Shown piece after piece: positions 35,372-45,474 of a stretch of 64,000 bases of DNA. Position numbers and translations under genes: made by a program. A model generated the notes under the pieces. It searched no databases and had not been told where the DNA came from. It saw nothing but the letters and a program-made list of their open reading frames with translations. Position 1 is the first letter of the stretch. Every line of letters begins with the position of its first letter. The stretch is from Slackia faecicanis (GTDB lineage Bacteria > Actinomycetota > Coriobacteriia > Coriobacteriales > Eggerthellaceae): contig NZ_QICB01000002.1 in the NCBI RefSeq assembly GCF_003725295.1, positions 310,001 to 374,000 on the forward strand, read 5' to 3'.

Positions 35372-35935
35372 CTAGAAAAACATCGCCTTCAGGCCGATGA
35401 GAACCAGCACCACGCCGCCGACGATTTGCGCCTTGTCGCCCAGGACGTTGCCGAACCTTTTGCCGAGCGCCAAGGCCACGAAGCAACAGGCGCACGTGGT
35501 CAGGGCGATGATGACCGCCGAAAGGGCGATATCCACGTTCACGGCGCGCAAGCTCACGCCGACGGCGAACGCGTCGATGCTCGTGGCGACCGACTGCATC
35601 AAGATGACGCCCGCCGTCAGACGCTCCGATTCCAACGAGCACGAATCGTCGGGATGGCGCAGAGCGCTGACGCCTTCTTTGATCATGTTGCCGCCGATGA
35701 TGCCTAAGATGACCAGGGTCACGATGCCCGCATACGTCTCGATGATATCGCCGATGATGCCGCCGAGGAAAAAGCAGATCAGGGGCATCAGCCCCTGGAA
35801 CAGGCCGAATGCCACCGGAAGCGCGAACAGGCGGGCACGTGATGCGCCCTTGTAGCAAAAAGAGTTCGACACGGTGACCGCGAACGCATCCATGGCGAGG
35901 GCGAGGCCCAAAACGACGATTTCGACTATGCTCAT
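35372..35935 (-). CDS. mntP: manganese efflux pump MntP
   Basis: The 187-residue membrane protein has six helices and the two MntP-type acidic helices, GLALAMDAFAVTVSNS and VATSIDAFAVGVSL, each with the conserved Asp-Ala-Phe-Ala. It should export Mn2+. It starts within the preceding DUF554 gene (ATGA overlap), so the two are coupled. A DtxR-family metal regulator is encoded far away at 62224-62658. No yybP-ykoY-type riboswitch was recognised upstream. Confidence 0.92.
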   Translation of the reverse strand: MSIVEIVVLGLALAMDAFAVTVSNSFCYKGASRARLFALPVAFGLFQGLMPLICFFLGGIIGDIIETYAGIVTLVILGIIGGNMIKEGVSALRHPDDSCSLESERLTAGVILMQSVATSIDAFAVGVSLRAVNVDIALSAVIIALTTCACCFVALALGKRFGNVLGDKAQIVGGVVLVLIGLKAMFF

Positions 35936-36654
35936 ACCATGAACCCCTGCCCCCATTGCATGACCGCGCATATGAAGATGGGCATGAAGGCGGCTGGAAG
36001 ATAATTCGCCACCTTGATATCGGTCAGCTTCAGCATATTCAACCCGATGGCGAGCAGGAGCAGGCTTCCCGCACAGACCATCTCGTTAATCACCGCATCG
36101 GTCAGAAACGGCGCCAAAAGACTCGCTCCCAAGCTCAACGCCGCTTCGTAGGCGAATACGGCGAGTCCGGAGAACGGCACGCCCACGCCGAGCGTCGTGG
36201 CCATCACCATGACGACCACCATATCGATGACCGCCTTGGCGAACAGCGTGGAATGGTCAAGCTGCAACCCGCTTTGCAGCGAGCCGAGCACCGCCATAGA
36301 ACCGATGCAGATGAACAGCGACGACGAAATGAAGCCGTCGGAAAAATTCCCGAGCGCCGTCGAGCCTTGGAACGCATGGTCGATCTTCGCCTGCACCCAA
36401 TCGCCGAAACGGTGGATCCACGCATCGATGTCGATAAGAAAGCCGACCAAGCCGCCGATGACGATCGATAGGACCGTCACCACCACATCGCCCCCCTTGA
36501 CCATGCCTTGCACAGCCACCAAGATGACGCACAAGCCCAAGCCTTTCATCAAGAAATCGCCCAGGTCGTTCGGCATGCGGCGCTTGAACAGCAGGCCGAG
36601 CACGCCGCCGAAAACGGTGGCGACTCCGTTGACGAGCGATCCCAGAATGATCAT
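35932..36654 (-). CDS. DUF554 family membrane protein
   Basis: The 240-residue protein has about seven helices and the family start MIILGSLVNGVATVFGGVLG, then GDGV-like QGSTALGNFSDGFISSSLFICIG. DUF554 proteins are found next to transporters and have no firm function. Its stop overlaps the mntP start by four bases, hinting at a joint role in metal or ion homeostasis. AAAGGGA precedes the ATG. Confidence 0.88.
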   Translation of the reverse strand: MIILGSLVNGVATVFGGVLGLLFKRRMPNDLGDFLMKGLGLCVILVAVQGMVKGGDVVVTVLSIVIGGLVGFLIDIDAWIHRFGDWVQAKIDHAFQGSTALGNFSDGFISSSLFICIGSMAVLGSLQSGLQLDHSTLFAKAVIDMVVVMVMATTLGVGVPFSGLAVFAYEAALSLGASLLAPFLTDAVINEMVCAGSLLLLAIGLNMLKLTDIKVANYLPAAFMPIFICAVMQWGQGFMV

Positions 36655-36744
36655 GCGCGTCCCTTTCAACCGATATCGCAAGACCCGGCGAGCGAATGCG
36701 CTTCGCCCGTCGCACGCGGCGGATAGACGAAGCCGCGCATGCAA

Positions 36745-36769
36745 AAGGCGCGGCAACGAACCGCGCCTT
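36745..36769 (-). terminator. terminator of the MFS gene
   Basis: AAGGCGCGG and CCGCGCCTT form a nine-base stem right after the MFS stop. On the minus strand TTTTGC follows. Confidence 0.75.
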
Positions 36770-36776
36770 GAATATT

Positions 36777-38147
36777 CTACTCTTCGATGCCGGCTTCGGA
36801 CTTCTTCGAACGCGACGACACCTTGCGCTTGACCACCTTGGGCTCGTCGAACGTCGCTGCGATTTCCTTATCGAGCTTGGTCAGGATGGGCAGCGTGCCC
36901 AAAAGGATGCCGCCGATCGACACGACCACGCCCGCGATGATGAACCAATTCGCCACGCCGGTGAATTCGGCGCAAGCGCCCGCGAGGGCCAGGCCGATCG
37001 GCGAGGAAAGCGCCGACACCGTGGTGAACAGGCCCATGACGCGGCCCATTTTCTCAGGCGGAACGCGCTTCTGGAGCACCGCGAGAAGCGGGCCGTTGAA
37101 AAACGCCTCGATAACGCCGGAAACGCCGGTCAGGATGACGAAAAAGATGAACATGTCCGGCGTGAGCAGGCCCGTCAGCACCAAGATGATGCCCGCGAAA
37201 AAGCCCGACAGCGCGACCAGGCGCAGCAGACGATGGCCGCCGCCCCAGACGAACAGGATGCCCATGCCGACGAGCGAGGTGACGCCGTAGGCGGCCTCGA
37301 CCACCGAAGCCATGTAGCCGTCGCCGTTGAACTGGTCGTACGTCATAAGCGGGAAGAGCGAGTTGATACCCGCATACATGGCCATGACGCCCATGACGAT
37401 GGCGGCCATGACCAGCAGGCCGCGGTCGGCGTTCAGCGTGGCGAAACCGGCCTTGAGGCTCTTGATGGGGTGACGGGCCTCGTCGCTGGTGTCGTGGAAA
37501 TCGGGGATCTTCGCCGTGGCGATCGTGGCGACGGCCAACGCGCAGCCCAAGGCGTTCAGGAACAGCACCATCTGGAAGCCGATGACGGTGTACAGGAAGA
37601 TGCCGAACACCGGGCCCACGATCAGGGCCATGGACCACAGGCTCTGATTGAGCGTGTTGATGCGCACCAGATGACGCTTGGGAACGAGCAGCGGCATGGT
37701 GGATTCCATGGCGGGAATATGGAACGCCTGGCCGACACTGCGCAAAGCGCTCATGACAAGCACCAGCTCGACCGACACATGGCCCATGAAGATGATCATG
37801 CCCATGAGCAACGCCATGGCGCCAACGAAGGCATCGGCGGCCATAAGCACGTACTTTCTGTTGAATCGGTCGGCTACCACGCCGCCGATCGGAGACAAAA
37901 GACCCTGCGGCAGCATGGAACACAGCGAGGCGATGGCCAGCATGAGCGCCGAATCGGTGGTCTCGGTGACGTACCACACGCCCGCATACATGGACGAATA
38001 CGCCGTCAGAATCGAAAACGCCTGGCCGATCCAAATCGTGATGACGATTCGCTTCCAGTTCTGAGGAAGCCCCGGCTCCTTCGCTTTCGATACGTCCTTC
38101 TTTTTCTGCTCGGTTTCCTCCGCCGCCTGCTTCTCGATTGCGCTCAT
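36777..38147 (-). CDS. MFS transporter, macrolide-efflux-like
   Basis: The 456-residue protein has twelve hydrophobic segments and the MFS loop GGVVADRFNRKYVLMAADAF between helices 2 and 3. The second half has AVLQKRVPPEKMGRVMGLFT, a segment typical of the Mef/MFS_3 exporters. Both ends are basic and cytoplasmic. Drug or metabolite export is the usual assignment; the substrate is unknown. GGAAGG precedes the ATG and an extended -10 lies 40 bases upstream. Confidence 0.88.
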   Translation of the reverse strand: MSAIEKQAAEETEQKKKDVSKAKEPGLPQNWKRIVITIWIGQAFSILTAYSSMYAGVWYVTETTDSALMLAIASLCSMLPQGLLSPIGGVVADRFNRKYVLMAADAFVGAMALLMGMIIFMGHVSVELVLVMSALRSVGQAFHIPAMESTMPLLVPKRHLVRINTLNQSLWSMALIVGPVFGIFLYTVIGFQMVLFLNALGCALAVATIATAKIPDFHDTSDEARHPIKSLKAGFATLNADRGLLVMAAIVMGVMAMYAGINSLFPLMTYDQFNGDGYMASVVEAAYGVTSLVGMGILFVWGGGHRLLRLVALSGFFAGIILVLTGLLTPDMFIFFVILTGVSGVIEAFFNGPLLAVLQKRVPPEKMGRVMGLFTTVSALSSPIGLALAGACAEFTGVANWFIIAGVVVSIGGILLGTLPILTKLDKEIAATFDEPKVVKRKVSSRSKKSEAGIEE

Positions 38148-38612
38148 ACGACCTTCCGTTTACGCTCGAATATCTCCTTTTACCTGATACTAGCAAGCGC
38201 CCGAAGACGCCGCCATATCGAATGGCCGGGCAGGCCGGCGATTCCAGATTCCCTTCATTTCGGCAAACGTGGAACATGCGCCATGAAGCGGCATTATGCG
38301 GAGAAACGAAAACGGGCTCGCCGCAGGTCCGCGCGCCTCCGCCCAAGGCCGGCGCAAGCCGTCGTCGAAAATCCCACAGCGCCGCCATCGCCCGCTGCGC
38401 ACGTCCGCGCCCCAAAACGCAACCGCGCCGAAAGCCGACGGGTCCGAAGCCGCTGGCTCCGACGCCGACAGGCCAAAGCCACTGGCGAAAGCCGACGAAG
38501 CCGAAAGCCGTCTCGCACACCGTGCGGCCGCCGCGTCCGGAAGCGTCCGCCCCGACGGCGTGTCTTCAAACGTCACGCGCACTTTCGACCTGCAGCACGG
38601 CAGCGGCGCCAT
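38148..38612. other. gene-poor spacer with degenerate GCCGA repeats
   Basis: The 465 bases between uvrB and the MFS gene hold the MFS promoter (-10 TAGTAT at 38187-38192, preceded by TGC). A stretch at about 38427-38513 repeats variants of CGAAAGCCGACG every 12-16 bases. A minus-strand frame of 140 codons opens directly after the uvrB stop, but its product (Ala/Ser/Arg/Pro-rich) looks like a chance translation of GC-rich DNA. No gene is supported. Confidence 0.45.
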
Positions 38613-40772
38613 CTACGCCTTGCGCCCGCCGCCATATGCGCTTTTCCTGCCGGCCGCGAAAGCGCTTCCCTTGCGCGCCGTTTTCTTCAGATCGGCCAGA
38701 ACGTCCTTTTCGGCCGTGCCCTCGATCTGGGAGCGAAGCTTGACCACCTGGTCGCGCAAGCGCGCGGCCTCTTCGAAATCCATGCTGGCGGAAGCCGCCG
38801 CCATGTCTTCTTCCATGCTGGCGATCACGCGCATGACCTCCGAGCGAGAAAGCTCGGCAAGGGTCTTGTTCACCTCTTCAGCCGACCCCACCTTCTCGCC
38901 ATCGCCGTCCGACATGAAGCCCATGACGTCGTTGATCGCCTTGCGCACCGTTTGCGGCGTAATGCCGTGCTCTTCGTTGTATTGCATCTGCAAGGCACGA
39001 CGGCGGCGCGTTTCGGAAATAGCGCGGTCCATGGAGTCGGTGACCTTGTCCGCATACATGATCACCTGGCCCGATGCATTGCGTGCCGCGCGGCCGATCG
39101 TCTGGATGAGGCTGCGATGGTTGCGCAAAAAGCCCTCTTTGTCGGCATCCAGAATGGCCACCAGGCTCACTTCGGGCAAGTCGAGACCCTCGCGCAGCAG
39201 GTTGATGCCCACCAGCACGTCGAATTCACCCCTGCGCAATGCGCTGAGAATCTCGACGCGTTCGAGCGTCGCGATGTCGGAATGCATATAGCGCGCACGG
39301 ACGCCCTGGTCGAGCAGGTGGTCCGTCAGATCTTCCGCCATCTTCTTGGTCAGCGTCGTGATCAAGACGCGCTCATCGCGCGCGGCGCGCTCTTTCGACT
39401 CCTCGATGATGTCGTCGATCTGGCTTGCGATAGGCCGCACGATGATTTCGGGATCGAGCAGGCCCGTAGGACGGATGATCTGCTCCACCTGATTCTGGGT
39501 GACCTTCTCTTCGTAATCGCCCGGCGTGGCGGACACGTAGATGAACTGCGGAATGCGCTGCTCGAATTCGTCGAAGCGCAGCGGTCGGTTATCCAGGCAG
39601 CTGGGCAGGCGGAAGCCATGCTCGGCCAACGTGACCTTGCGGCTGCGGTCGCCCTCGTGCATGCCGCGGATCTGCGGCACGGTGACATGGCTTTCGTCGA
39701 TGATGCACAGAAAATCGTCGGGGAAATAGTCGAGCAGCGTATAGGCGGGTTCTCCCGGGTTGCGACCGTCCAAGTGCCGCGAGTAGTTTTCGATGCCGCT
39801 GCAAAATCCCATGGTTTCGAGCATTTCAAGATCGTAGTTCACGCGCATTTCCAGGCGCTGGGCTTCGAGCAGCTTGCCTTCCTCTTTGAACTGCGCCAAA
39901 CGGTCGCGCAGCTCTTCCTGAATGCTTTTGATGGCGCGATCCATCTTCGGCCGGGCCGTGACGTAGTGCGACGCAGGCCAAATGGGAAGCGCCTCGTACT
40001 CGTTGAGCACCTCGCCCGTCACGTTGTCTATCTCCTGGATGCTTTCTATCTCATCGCCCCAGAATTCCATGCGCACGGGGTTATCCGCATACGGAGGGAA
40101 CACATCGAGCGCATCGCCGCGAACGCGGAACGTGCCGCGCTTGAGCTCGTAATCGTTGCGATCGTATTGAATGTCGATAAGCTCGTGGATCACATCGTCG
40201 CGCTCTGCCTCTTTCTCTTTGTCGAGAAACACCGCCATGCCCGCGTAATCCATCGGCGAGCCGATGCCGTAGATACAGCTGACCGACGCGACCACGATGA
40301 TGTCGCGGCGCGACAAAAGGCTCGACGTGGCCGCATGACGCAGCTTCTCGACCTCCTCGTTGATCGAAGCGTCTTTCTCGATGAACGTGTCGGTGGAAGG
40401 AACATAGGCCTCGGGCTGGTAGTAATCGTAGTACGACACGAAATACACCACGGCATTGTGGGGGAAGAATTCCTTGAGCTCGGCCGCGAGCTGCGCGGCG
40501 AGCGTTTTGTTGGGGGCCATGACCAGCGTGGGCTTCTGCACGGCTTCGATCACCTTCGCCATGGTGAAGGTCTTGCCCGAGCCGGTGACGCCGAGCAGGT
40601 TCTGGTAACGCAGCCCGCGACGCACGCCGTCGGCCAAACCCTCGATCGCCTGAGGCTGGTCGCCCGCGGCCTCATAGGGGCTTTCCACGCGAAACGGCGT
40701 GGACGCCAGCCTTACCTCGGGAAGCTTGCCTTCCATGGAGGCGCCTTCTATGTTTTGAAGATGAGACGACAT
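38613..40772 (-). CDS. uvrB: excinuclease ABC subunit B
   Basis: UvrB verifies damage and loads UvrC in nucleotide excision repair. The 719-residue protein shows the Walker [16 protein letters not shown], the beta-hairpin [21 protein letters not shown], the helicase motif [22 protein letters not shown] and a C-terminal UVR domain ([20 protein letters not shown]). ATG at 40772 has AAGGG upstream; a second ATG (MEGKLPEVR) lies twelve codons inside. A LexA-type box lies about 80 bases upstream, so it is probably SOS-induced. Confidence 0.96.
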   Translation of the reverse strand: MSSHLQNIEGASMEGKLPEVRLASTPFRVESPYEAAGDQPQAIEGLADGVRRGLRYQNLLGVTGSGKTFTMAKVIEAVQKPTLVMAPNKTLAAQLAAELKEFFPHNAVVYFVSYYDYYQPEAYVPSTDTFIEKDASINEEVEKLRHAATSSLLSRRDIIVVASVSCIYGIGSPMDYAGMAVFLDKEKEAERDDVIHELIDIQYDRNDYELKRGTFRVRGDALDVFPPYADNPVRMEFWGDEIESIQEIDNVTGEVLNEYEALPIWPASHYVTARPKMDRAIKSIQEELRDRLAQFKEEGKLLEAQRLEMRVNYDLEMLETMGFCSGIENYSRHLDGRNPGEPAYTLLDYFPDDFLCIIDESHVTVPQIRGMHEGDRSRKVTLAEHGFRLPSCLDNRPLRFDEFEQRIPQFIYVSATPGDYEEKVTQNQVEQIIRPTGLLDPEIIVRPIASQIDDIIEESKERAARDERVLITTLTKKMAEDLTDHLLDQGVRARYMHSDIATLERVEILSALRRGEFDVLVGINLLREGLDLPEVSLVAILDADKEGFLRNHRSLIQTIGRAARNASGQVIMYADKVTDSMDRAISETRRRRALQMQYNEEHGITPQTVRKAINDVMGFMSDGDGEKVGSAEEVNKTLAELSRSEVMRVIASMEEDMAAASASMDFEEAARLRDQVVKLRSQIEGTAEKDVLADLKKTARKGSAFAAGRKSAYGGGRKA

Positions 40773-40852
40773 GCCTTTGCCCTTCGACTCGAAACGATGC
40801 GCGCCCGAAGCCTCGAGCACGCATCGACAGCGTATCACAATTTCATTTTTAT

Positions 40853-40865
40853 GAACATATGTTCG
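40853..40865. promoter_or_regulatory. LexA/SOS box upstream of uvrB
   Basis: GAACATATGTTC is a perfect palindrome; on the minus strand it reads CGAACATATGTTCA, matching the Gram-positive SOS box CGAAC-N4-GTTCG in all but the last base. It lies 81 bases before the uvrB start in an A/T-rich promoter region. Confidence 0.8.
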
Positions 40866-40939
40866 TAAAAATAAGGTATGATGACAGCGTCGCGACAGCT
40901 CTTTGACAACCTGAAGCGAAACGCCGCCGAAGCCTCGGG

Positions 40940-43363
40940 CTACTCTTCGTTCGCCTTCCACGAGGGAATGTATCGGGCGATTTTCGCCATGCCCGCGATG
41001 CGACGGCCGTTCAAAACATCCACCAGCCCCTCCACCACCTCGATCGGCACGCCGCCCGACGTGAACGAACGCAACGGCATATCGGCTGCCATCTCGCTCA
41101 TCAGGGTTTTCATATCGTCGCTCATAAGCTCGACCGTCTTCGCCATAAGAAGGTCCACGATGCGAAACGCCTGCCGCCCGATGAACGTGGCGCTCATATC
41201 GCTTACCGGAGAATCGATCGTGAACGGACGAAGGGGCCTGCGCGCAGGAAGCGACGGACCCATGATCTTCACGAACGCCTCGTCCGTGAAGCCCCCGGGC
41301 ATGACATGCACGTACGAATCGGGAACGTCGGTCGAAACGGACATGTCGGCATTTCGCCCTTCCACGGAAAACGGCGCAGAGCGCTCGTCCAAAACCACGG
41401 TCGGCGCCAAACGCCTATCGCAGCTCGATGCGCAAAAGAGAAGCTCGTATGCCCCGGGTTCCACGCGCCAGCGATGCTCCGCCGCATCCCAGAAACGAAA
41501 CGCCGCTTCATCGATGCGCATGGAAACGCGCCCTTTCTCTCCGGGAGCAAGGGCCGCCGATGCGAAAGCCGCCAGGCGGCGCACTTCGGAGAAACCGCGT
41601 CTCTCGACCGGCTGCACGTACAGCTGCACGATTTCGCGGCCCGAGCACGCCCCCGTGTTTTCCACCGCGCACGACGCCTCGAAACCGCCTTCGCAGGGCA
41701 TCACGCACGGATCGGAATATGCAAACGACGTGTACGACAGCCCGAACCCGAAAGGATACGCAGGCTCGACCCCCGCAGCGTCGAAATACCTATACCCCGT
41801 GTAAATGCTTTCTCGATACAAAACCTCGCGGTTCATGTCGGGAAATCCCGTTCCGAGGGCCGTATCGTGCAAACAGACGGGCCATGTTTCGGCAAGCTTT
41901 CCCGAAGGGCATGCCCGGCCGAGCAGGATATCGACCGCCGCGCGGCCGCCCTGGCATCCCGACAAATACATCAGAAGCACCGCGGCAGGCTTGTCGCGCC
42001 ATGGCATTTCCATGGGCGACCCCCCCTGCAGCACGACCACCGTGCGCGGGTTGGCGGCGCATACCGTCTCAATAAGCACGCGATGCCCCTTCGGCATAAC
42101 CATAAGCTTGCGGTCGAACCCTTCCGATTCGAAGCGGTCGGGAAGGCCGGCGAACACCACGGCCACATCGCTTTTCGCGGCAACATGCGCCGCTTGGGCA
42201 AGCATGGCCTCGTCGGTATCGCCCGACACGGAATCGTAGCCGCGCGCATACGACACCTCGACGCCCGCATTGCCGAAGGCGCTCCACGAGTCGTCTAGAT
42301 GAACGGGGTTGATCTTCGAAGACCCCGCCCCCTGATAGCGCGGAAGAAGCGCGAACGAGCCGATCACGGCCACCGACTCCGTGCCCCGCAGAGGAAGCGT
42401 TCCGTCGTTTTCAAGAAGCACCGCGCTCTCGCATGCCGCGCGATAGGCGATATCGGAGTGGTCTTCGTAATCGCACGTATACGCGATTTTGCGGCCGAGC
42501 GACGCCTTATGCGCCAGCTCCGCCACGTGTCGAACAGCGCTATCGAGGGCATCGGGAGAAAGCACTCCCTGCGCAAGGGCGGCCTGGAGCGCGCGGGCGT
42601 GATCAGGGCGCGGCCCCGGCATGCAAAGGTCCAAACCCGCCGCGACCGATGCGGCGCTTGAACTCATGGCTCCCCAGTCGGTGACCGTCAAGCCGTCGAA
42701 GCCCCATTCGTCGCGCAGCACGTCCCTCAAAAGCCACGGGTGCTCCGAGCAGTACACGCCGTTCAGACGGTTGTACCCCGTCATAACCGCCCATGGCTTC
42801 GCTTCGCGTATCACGCGCTCGAACGGAGCGAGATATATCTCGCGCAGGGCGCGCTCGTCTATCACCGAATCGCCCACCATGCGCGCATGTTCTTGATTAT
42901 TGCCCGCGAAGTGCTTGACGCAAGCGCCGACGCCGCGGCTCTGGATGCCGCGCACCATCGCGGCGCCGAGCGCGCCGGCCAAAAACGGGTCTTCGCTGAA
43001 ATATTCGAAATTCCTGCCGCACAGAGGGCTTCGCTTCATATTGACGCCAGGGCCCAAAACCACATCGACGCCCTGGTCGCGCGCTTCTTCGCCGATAGCG
43101 GCGCCCACTTCTTCGACGAGCGCCTCGTCAAAGGAACAGGCCAGTGCGCTCGCCGTGGGAAAGCAGGTCGCGGGAACGCTTTCGTGGATTCCCAGATGGT
43201 CTTCGCCCTTCTCCTGCTTGCGAAGCCCATGAGGGCCGTCCGAAAACACCACGGCAGGTACGCCGCACTCCTCGTTCGCGTGCGTCCTCCAGTGCGTCTC
43301 CCCCGCAAGCATGCCGACCTTCTCGGCCGCAGACAACGAGGATACGACGGCATCGATATTCAT
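40940..43363 (-). CDS. glycoside hydrolase family 3 protein (beta-glucosidase-like)
   Basis: The 807-residue protein has the GH3 TIM-barrel domain with [30 protein letters not shown] and the nucleophile Asp in [12 protein letters not shown]. The alpha/beta sandwich domain ([24 protein letters not shown]) and a fibronectin III-like domain ([11 protein letters not shown]) follow. There is no signal peptide, so it acts inside the cell, on an imported glucoside or other beta-glycoside. Plant glycoside hydrolysis is a typical gut role. No sugar transporter is adjacent. GGGGG lies four bases before the ATG, and a TACAAT (43442-43447) may be its -10. Confidence 0.92.
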   Translation of the reverse strand: MNIDAVVSSLSAAEKVGMLAGETHWRTHANEECGVPAVVFSDGPHGLRKQEKGEDHLGIHESVPATCFPTASALACSFDEALVEEVGAAIGEEARDQGVDVVLGPGVNMKRSPLCGRNFEYFSEDPFLAGALGAAMVRGIQSRGVGACVKHFAGNNQEHARMVGDSVIDERALREIYLAPFERVIREAKPWAVMTGYNRLNGVYCSEHPWLLRDVLRDEWGFDGLTVTDWGAMSSSAASVAAGLDLCMPGPRPDHARALQAALAQGVLSPDALDSAVRHVAELAHKASLGRKIAYTCDYEDHSDIAYRAACESAVLLENDGTLPLRGTESVAVIGSFALLPRYQGAGSSKINPVHLDDSWSAFGNAGVEVSYARGYDSVSGDTDEAMLAQAAHVAAKSDVAVVFAGLPDRFESEGFDRKLMVMPKGHRVLIETVCAANPRTVVVLQGGSPMEMPWRDKPAAVLLMYLSGCQGGRAAVDILLGRACPSGKLAETWPVCLHDTALGTGFPDMNREVLYRESIYTGYRYFDAAGVEPAYPFGFGLSYTSFAYSDPCVMPCEGGFEASCAVENTGACSGREIVQLYVQPVERRGFSEVRRLAAFASAALAPGEKGRVSMRIDEAAFRFWDAAEHRWRVEPGAYELLFCASSCDRRLAPTVVLDERSAPFSVEGRNADMSVSTDVPDSYVHVMPGGFTDEAFVKIMGPSLPARRPLRPFTIDSPVSDMSATFIGRQAFRIVDLLMAKTVELMSDDMKTLMSEMAADMPLRSFTSGGVPIEVVEGLVDVLNGRRIAGMAKIARYIPSWKANEE

Positions 43364-43450
43364 CTCGCCCCCGTTCCACGGGTCCTCGCGCTCGTCAGGC
43401 CCAAGCAACCCGTCGCGTTCTCATCAAATGTTCTTGGAGAAATTGTACCT

Positions 43451-43471
43451 GCTCGCGCTCGTAAAGCGAGC
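43451..43471 (-). terminator. possible coaE terminator
   Basis: GCTCGC and GCGAGC can form a six-base stem 52 bases after the coaE stop. Without a U run this is tentative; a promoter -10 (43442-43447) follows directly. Confidence 0.3.
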
Positions 43472-43522
43472 GGGCCGGCGATGCGTTGACGAACGGATGC
43501 GCGGCGTGCGCGAAAACAACGA

Positions 43523-44113
43523 TCATCGAATGAAGGCATCCCATATGCGTTCGACGGCCGCACGCGCATCTTCGAAGGACGACGCGTTTTCCACCGCGTA
43601 GTCGGCGATCGACTCGCGCTGTTCGTCGGTGGCCTGACGCGCGATGCGAGCGCGCACGTCGGCCTCCGTCTGTTCGCCCCGAGCAAGAGCTCGCTCTATG
43701 CGCAGGTCTTCGGGAGCGCTCACCGCAACCACGGCATCGGCCCACGAAAACGCCGCGCGCGTCATATCGCCCGACGTCACTTCCACCACGACCGCGCCAT
43801 GCGTTGCGCCCAATTCGTCGATGCGGCGAAAACACTCGTCCATGATCGCAGGATGAGTGATGGCATTGAGGGCCGCGGTGTGTTCGGGCGTATCGAATGC
43901 GGCGGCGGCCAAAGCAGAACGCACCACCGCTCCGTCGGAATCGAAGACCGCCGGACCGAACGCATTGCGCAGCGCCTCTTTCACCGCCGGCATGAACAAC
44001 ACGTCATGACCGATGTCGTCGAGCTTCACGACGCCCGCGCCCAAATCTTTGAACATTCCGCACACCGTCGACTTGCCGGAGCCGATGCCGCCGATCAAAA
44101 CGATTTTCTTCAT
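43523..44113 (-). CDS. coaE: dephospho-CoA kinase
   Basis: CoaE phosphorylates dephospho-CoA in the last step of CoA synthesis. The 196-residue protein opens with the P-loop MKKIVLIGGIGSGKSTV. The substrate Asp region VVKLDDIGHDVL and the later NAITHPAIMDE and ARIARQATDEQR segments match the family. It is 44 bases downstream of mnmA on the same strand, so both may share a transcript. Confidence 0.94.
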   Translation of the reverse strand: MKKIVLIGGIGSGKSTVCGMFKDLGAGVVKLDDIGHDVLFMPAVKEALRNAFGPAVFDSDGAVVRSALAAAAFDTPEHTAALNAITHPAIMDECFRRIDELGATHGAVVVEVTSGDMTRAAFSWADAVVAVSAPEDLRIERALARGEQTEADVRARIARQATDEQRESIADYAVENASSFEDARAAVERIWDAFIR

Positions 44114-44157
44114 CCTTCGTCACCTCTCAGAAACACGACGCGCTCAAGCCGCCCGTC

Positions 44158-45333
44158 TCAGAGCGGCAACGCCTCATGACGCAATGCTTCGATCACGCCG
44201 GCGGCTACCACCGCATCGCCGTCGTACAAAACGGCATACTGGCCGGGCGCCGTGGTGGCCTGCGGCTCGTCGAGCACCACTTCGAGCGCCGAAACAAAGC
44301 CCGCGTTTTTCGAAATCGTCTCGCCCGGCAACGGCTCCATCGCCGCATCCGGAACCGTGGCGCGGCACGCGACGGCGGCCTGACGGTAGCGAAGCTTCAC
44401 CGAGCACGCATACGAGCCGCCCGATGCAAGCGTTTCGAGAACACGCGAGGCGTGTTCGCCCTGCCATACAAGATCGGAAACGAGCACGCCGGCGATAGAC
44501 GCGCCCGAAGCGAACGCCACCACCAATTCGTTGCCATGGGCCCGCTTATCCACCACGTAATACGGCTCGGGAGCGCCGCCTATATCGAGGCCCTTGCGCT
44601 GCCCGATGGTGTAGCGATGCAATCCCTTATGCCGCCCCACCACGCGGCCGTCGGCCGTCACGATGTTCCCTGGATCGCCAACAAGACCTCGATCGGCAAG
44701 AAAGTCCAGATGGGATCCCTGAATGAAGCAGATATCCTGGCTGTCCGACTTCGACGCCACAGGAAGACCCCACTGCGCCGCCAGCTCGCGCACGCGCGCC
44801 TTGCCCTCGGCGATAGAGCCCAAGGGAAGCACCAGGCGTGCAAGCTGCTCCTGCGAGAGCATAGAAAGCATGTACGACTGGTCTTTGGCGGCGAACGCAG
44901 AGCGGGCGACGGCCAAACGGTCGCCCCGACGGACGATACGGGCATAATGGCCCGTAGCGACGAATCGGCACCCCAGCCCATCGGCGGCCTCGACCAGCGA
45001 CGGAATCTTGCACGAACGATTACACGCCACGCACGGGCTCGGCGTGCGCCCTTGCGCGTACTCGTCGACGAAAGGATCGACCACGGCACAAGCGAAGCGA
45101 TCCGTGCAGTCTTTCACCACATGCGGCACACCAAGGCGCTCGGCCACCATGCGCGCATCCTCGACAGCTCGACATGTGTTCTCGTCATCGACGAACACGC
45201 AGGTCACGCCCACCACGTCGAAGCCCGCGTCCATCAGCAGGCGCGCGGCGACCGAGGAATCCACCCCGCCGCTCATGCCCAGCGCGACACGCGCGCCCGG
45301 CTGCATATCGATATGTTCTACGAATGAAATCAC
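44158..45333 (-). CDS. mnmA: tRNA-specific 2-thiouridylase
   Basis: MnmA thiolates U34 of Lys, Glu and Gln tRNAs. The protein is 391 residues. It shows the PP-loop ALGMSGGVDSSVAARLL, the catalytic cysteine in RTPSPCVACNR, the second cysteine in SKSDSQDICFIQG and the motif HRYTIGQRKGL. The open frame starts at GTG 45333 with a weak ribosome binding site; an in-frame ATG ten codons in (45306) is an alternative. No cysteine desulfurase gene is adjacent. Confidence 0.95.
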   Translation of the reverse strand: MISFVEHIDMQPGARVALGMSGGVDSSVAARLLMDAGFDVVGVTCVFVDDENTCRAVEDARMVAERLGVPHVVKDCTDRFACAVVDPFVDEYAQGRTPSPCVACNRSCKIPSLVEAADGLGCRFVATGHYARIVRRGDRLAVARSAFAAKDQSYMLSMLSQEQLARLVLPLGSIAEGKARVRELAAQWGLPVASKSDSQDICFIQGSHLDFLADRGLVGDPGNIVTADGRVVGRHKGLHRYTIGQRKGLDIGGAPEPYYVVDKRAHGNELVVAFASGASIAGVLVSDLVWQGEHASRVLETLASGGSYACSVKLRYRQAAVACRATVPDAAMEPLPGETISKNAGFVSALEVVLDEPQATTAPGQYAVLYDGDAVVAAGVIEALRHEALPL

Positions 45334-45413
45334 AGCGTCATTCTAGTCTACGGCGCGCCGCCTCAGCCCGCGCAAGCCATTTTCCCTCAAATGCACGGAA
45401 CCGCGGAAACGAA

Positions 45414-45439
45414 AAAAGCGACCCCGAAGGGTCGCTTTT
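45414..45439 (-). terminator. rpsA terminator
   Basis: AAAAGCGACCC pairs over eleven bases with GGGTCGCTTTT; on the minus strand a run of six U follows. It lies 36 bases after the rpsA stop. Confidence 0.9.
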
Positions 45440-45474
45440 CATGAGCGAAGAATCATTCGCGCGAGAACGTGAAG

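Noticed and set aside
38190-38612. 140-codon minus-strand frame opening one base after the uvrB stop
   Set aside because: The product is low-complexity Ala/Ser/Arg, the frame overlaps the MFS promoter, and codon use looks random for this GC content. A coupled start cannot be fully excluded.
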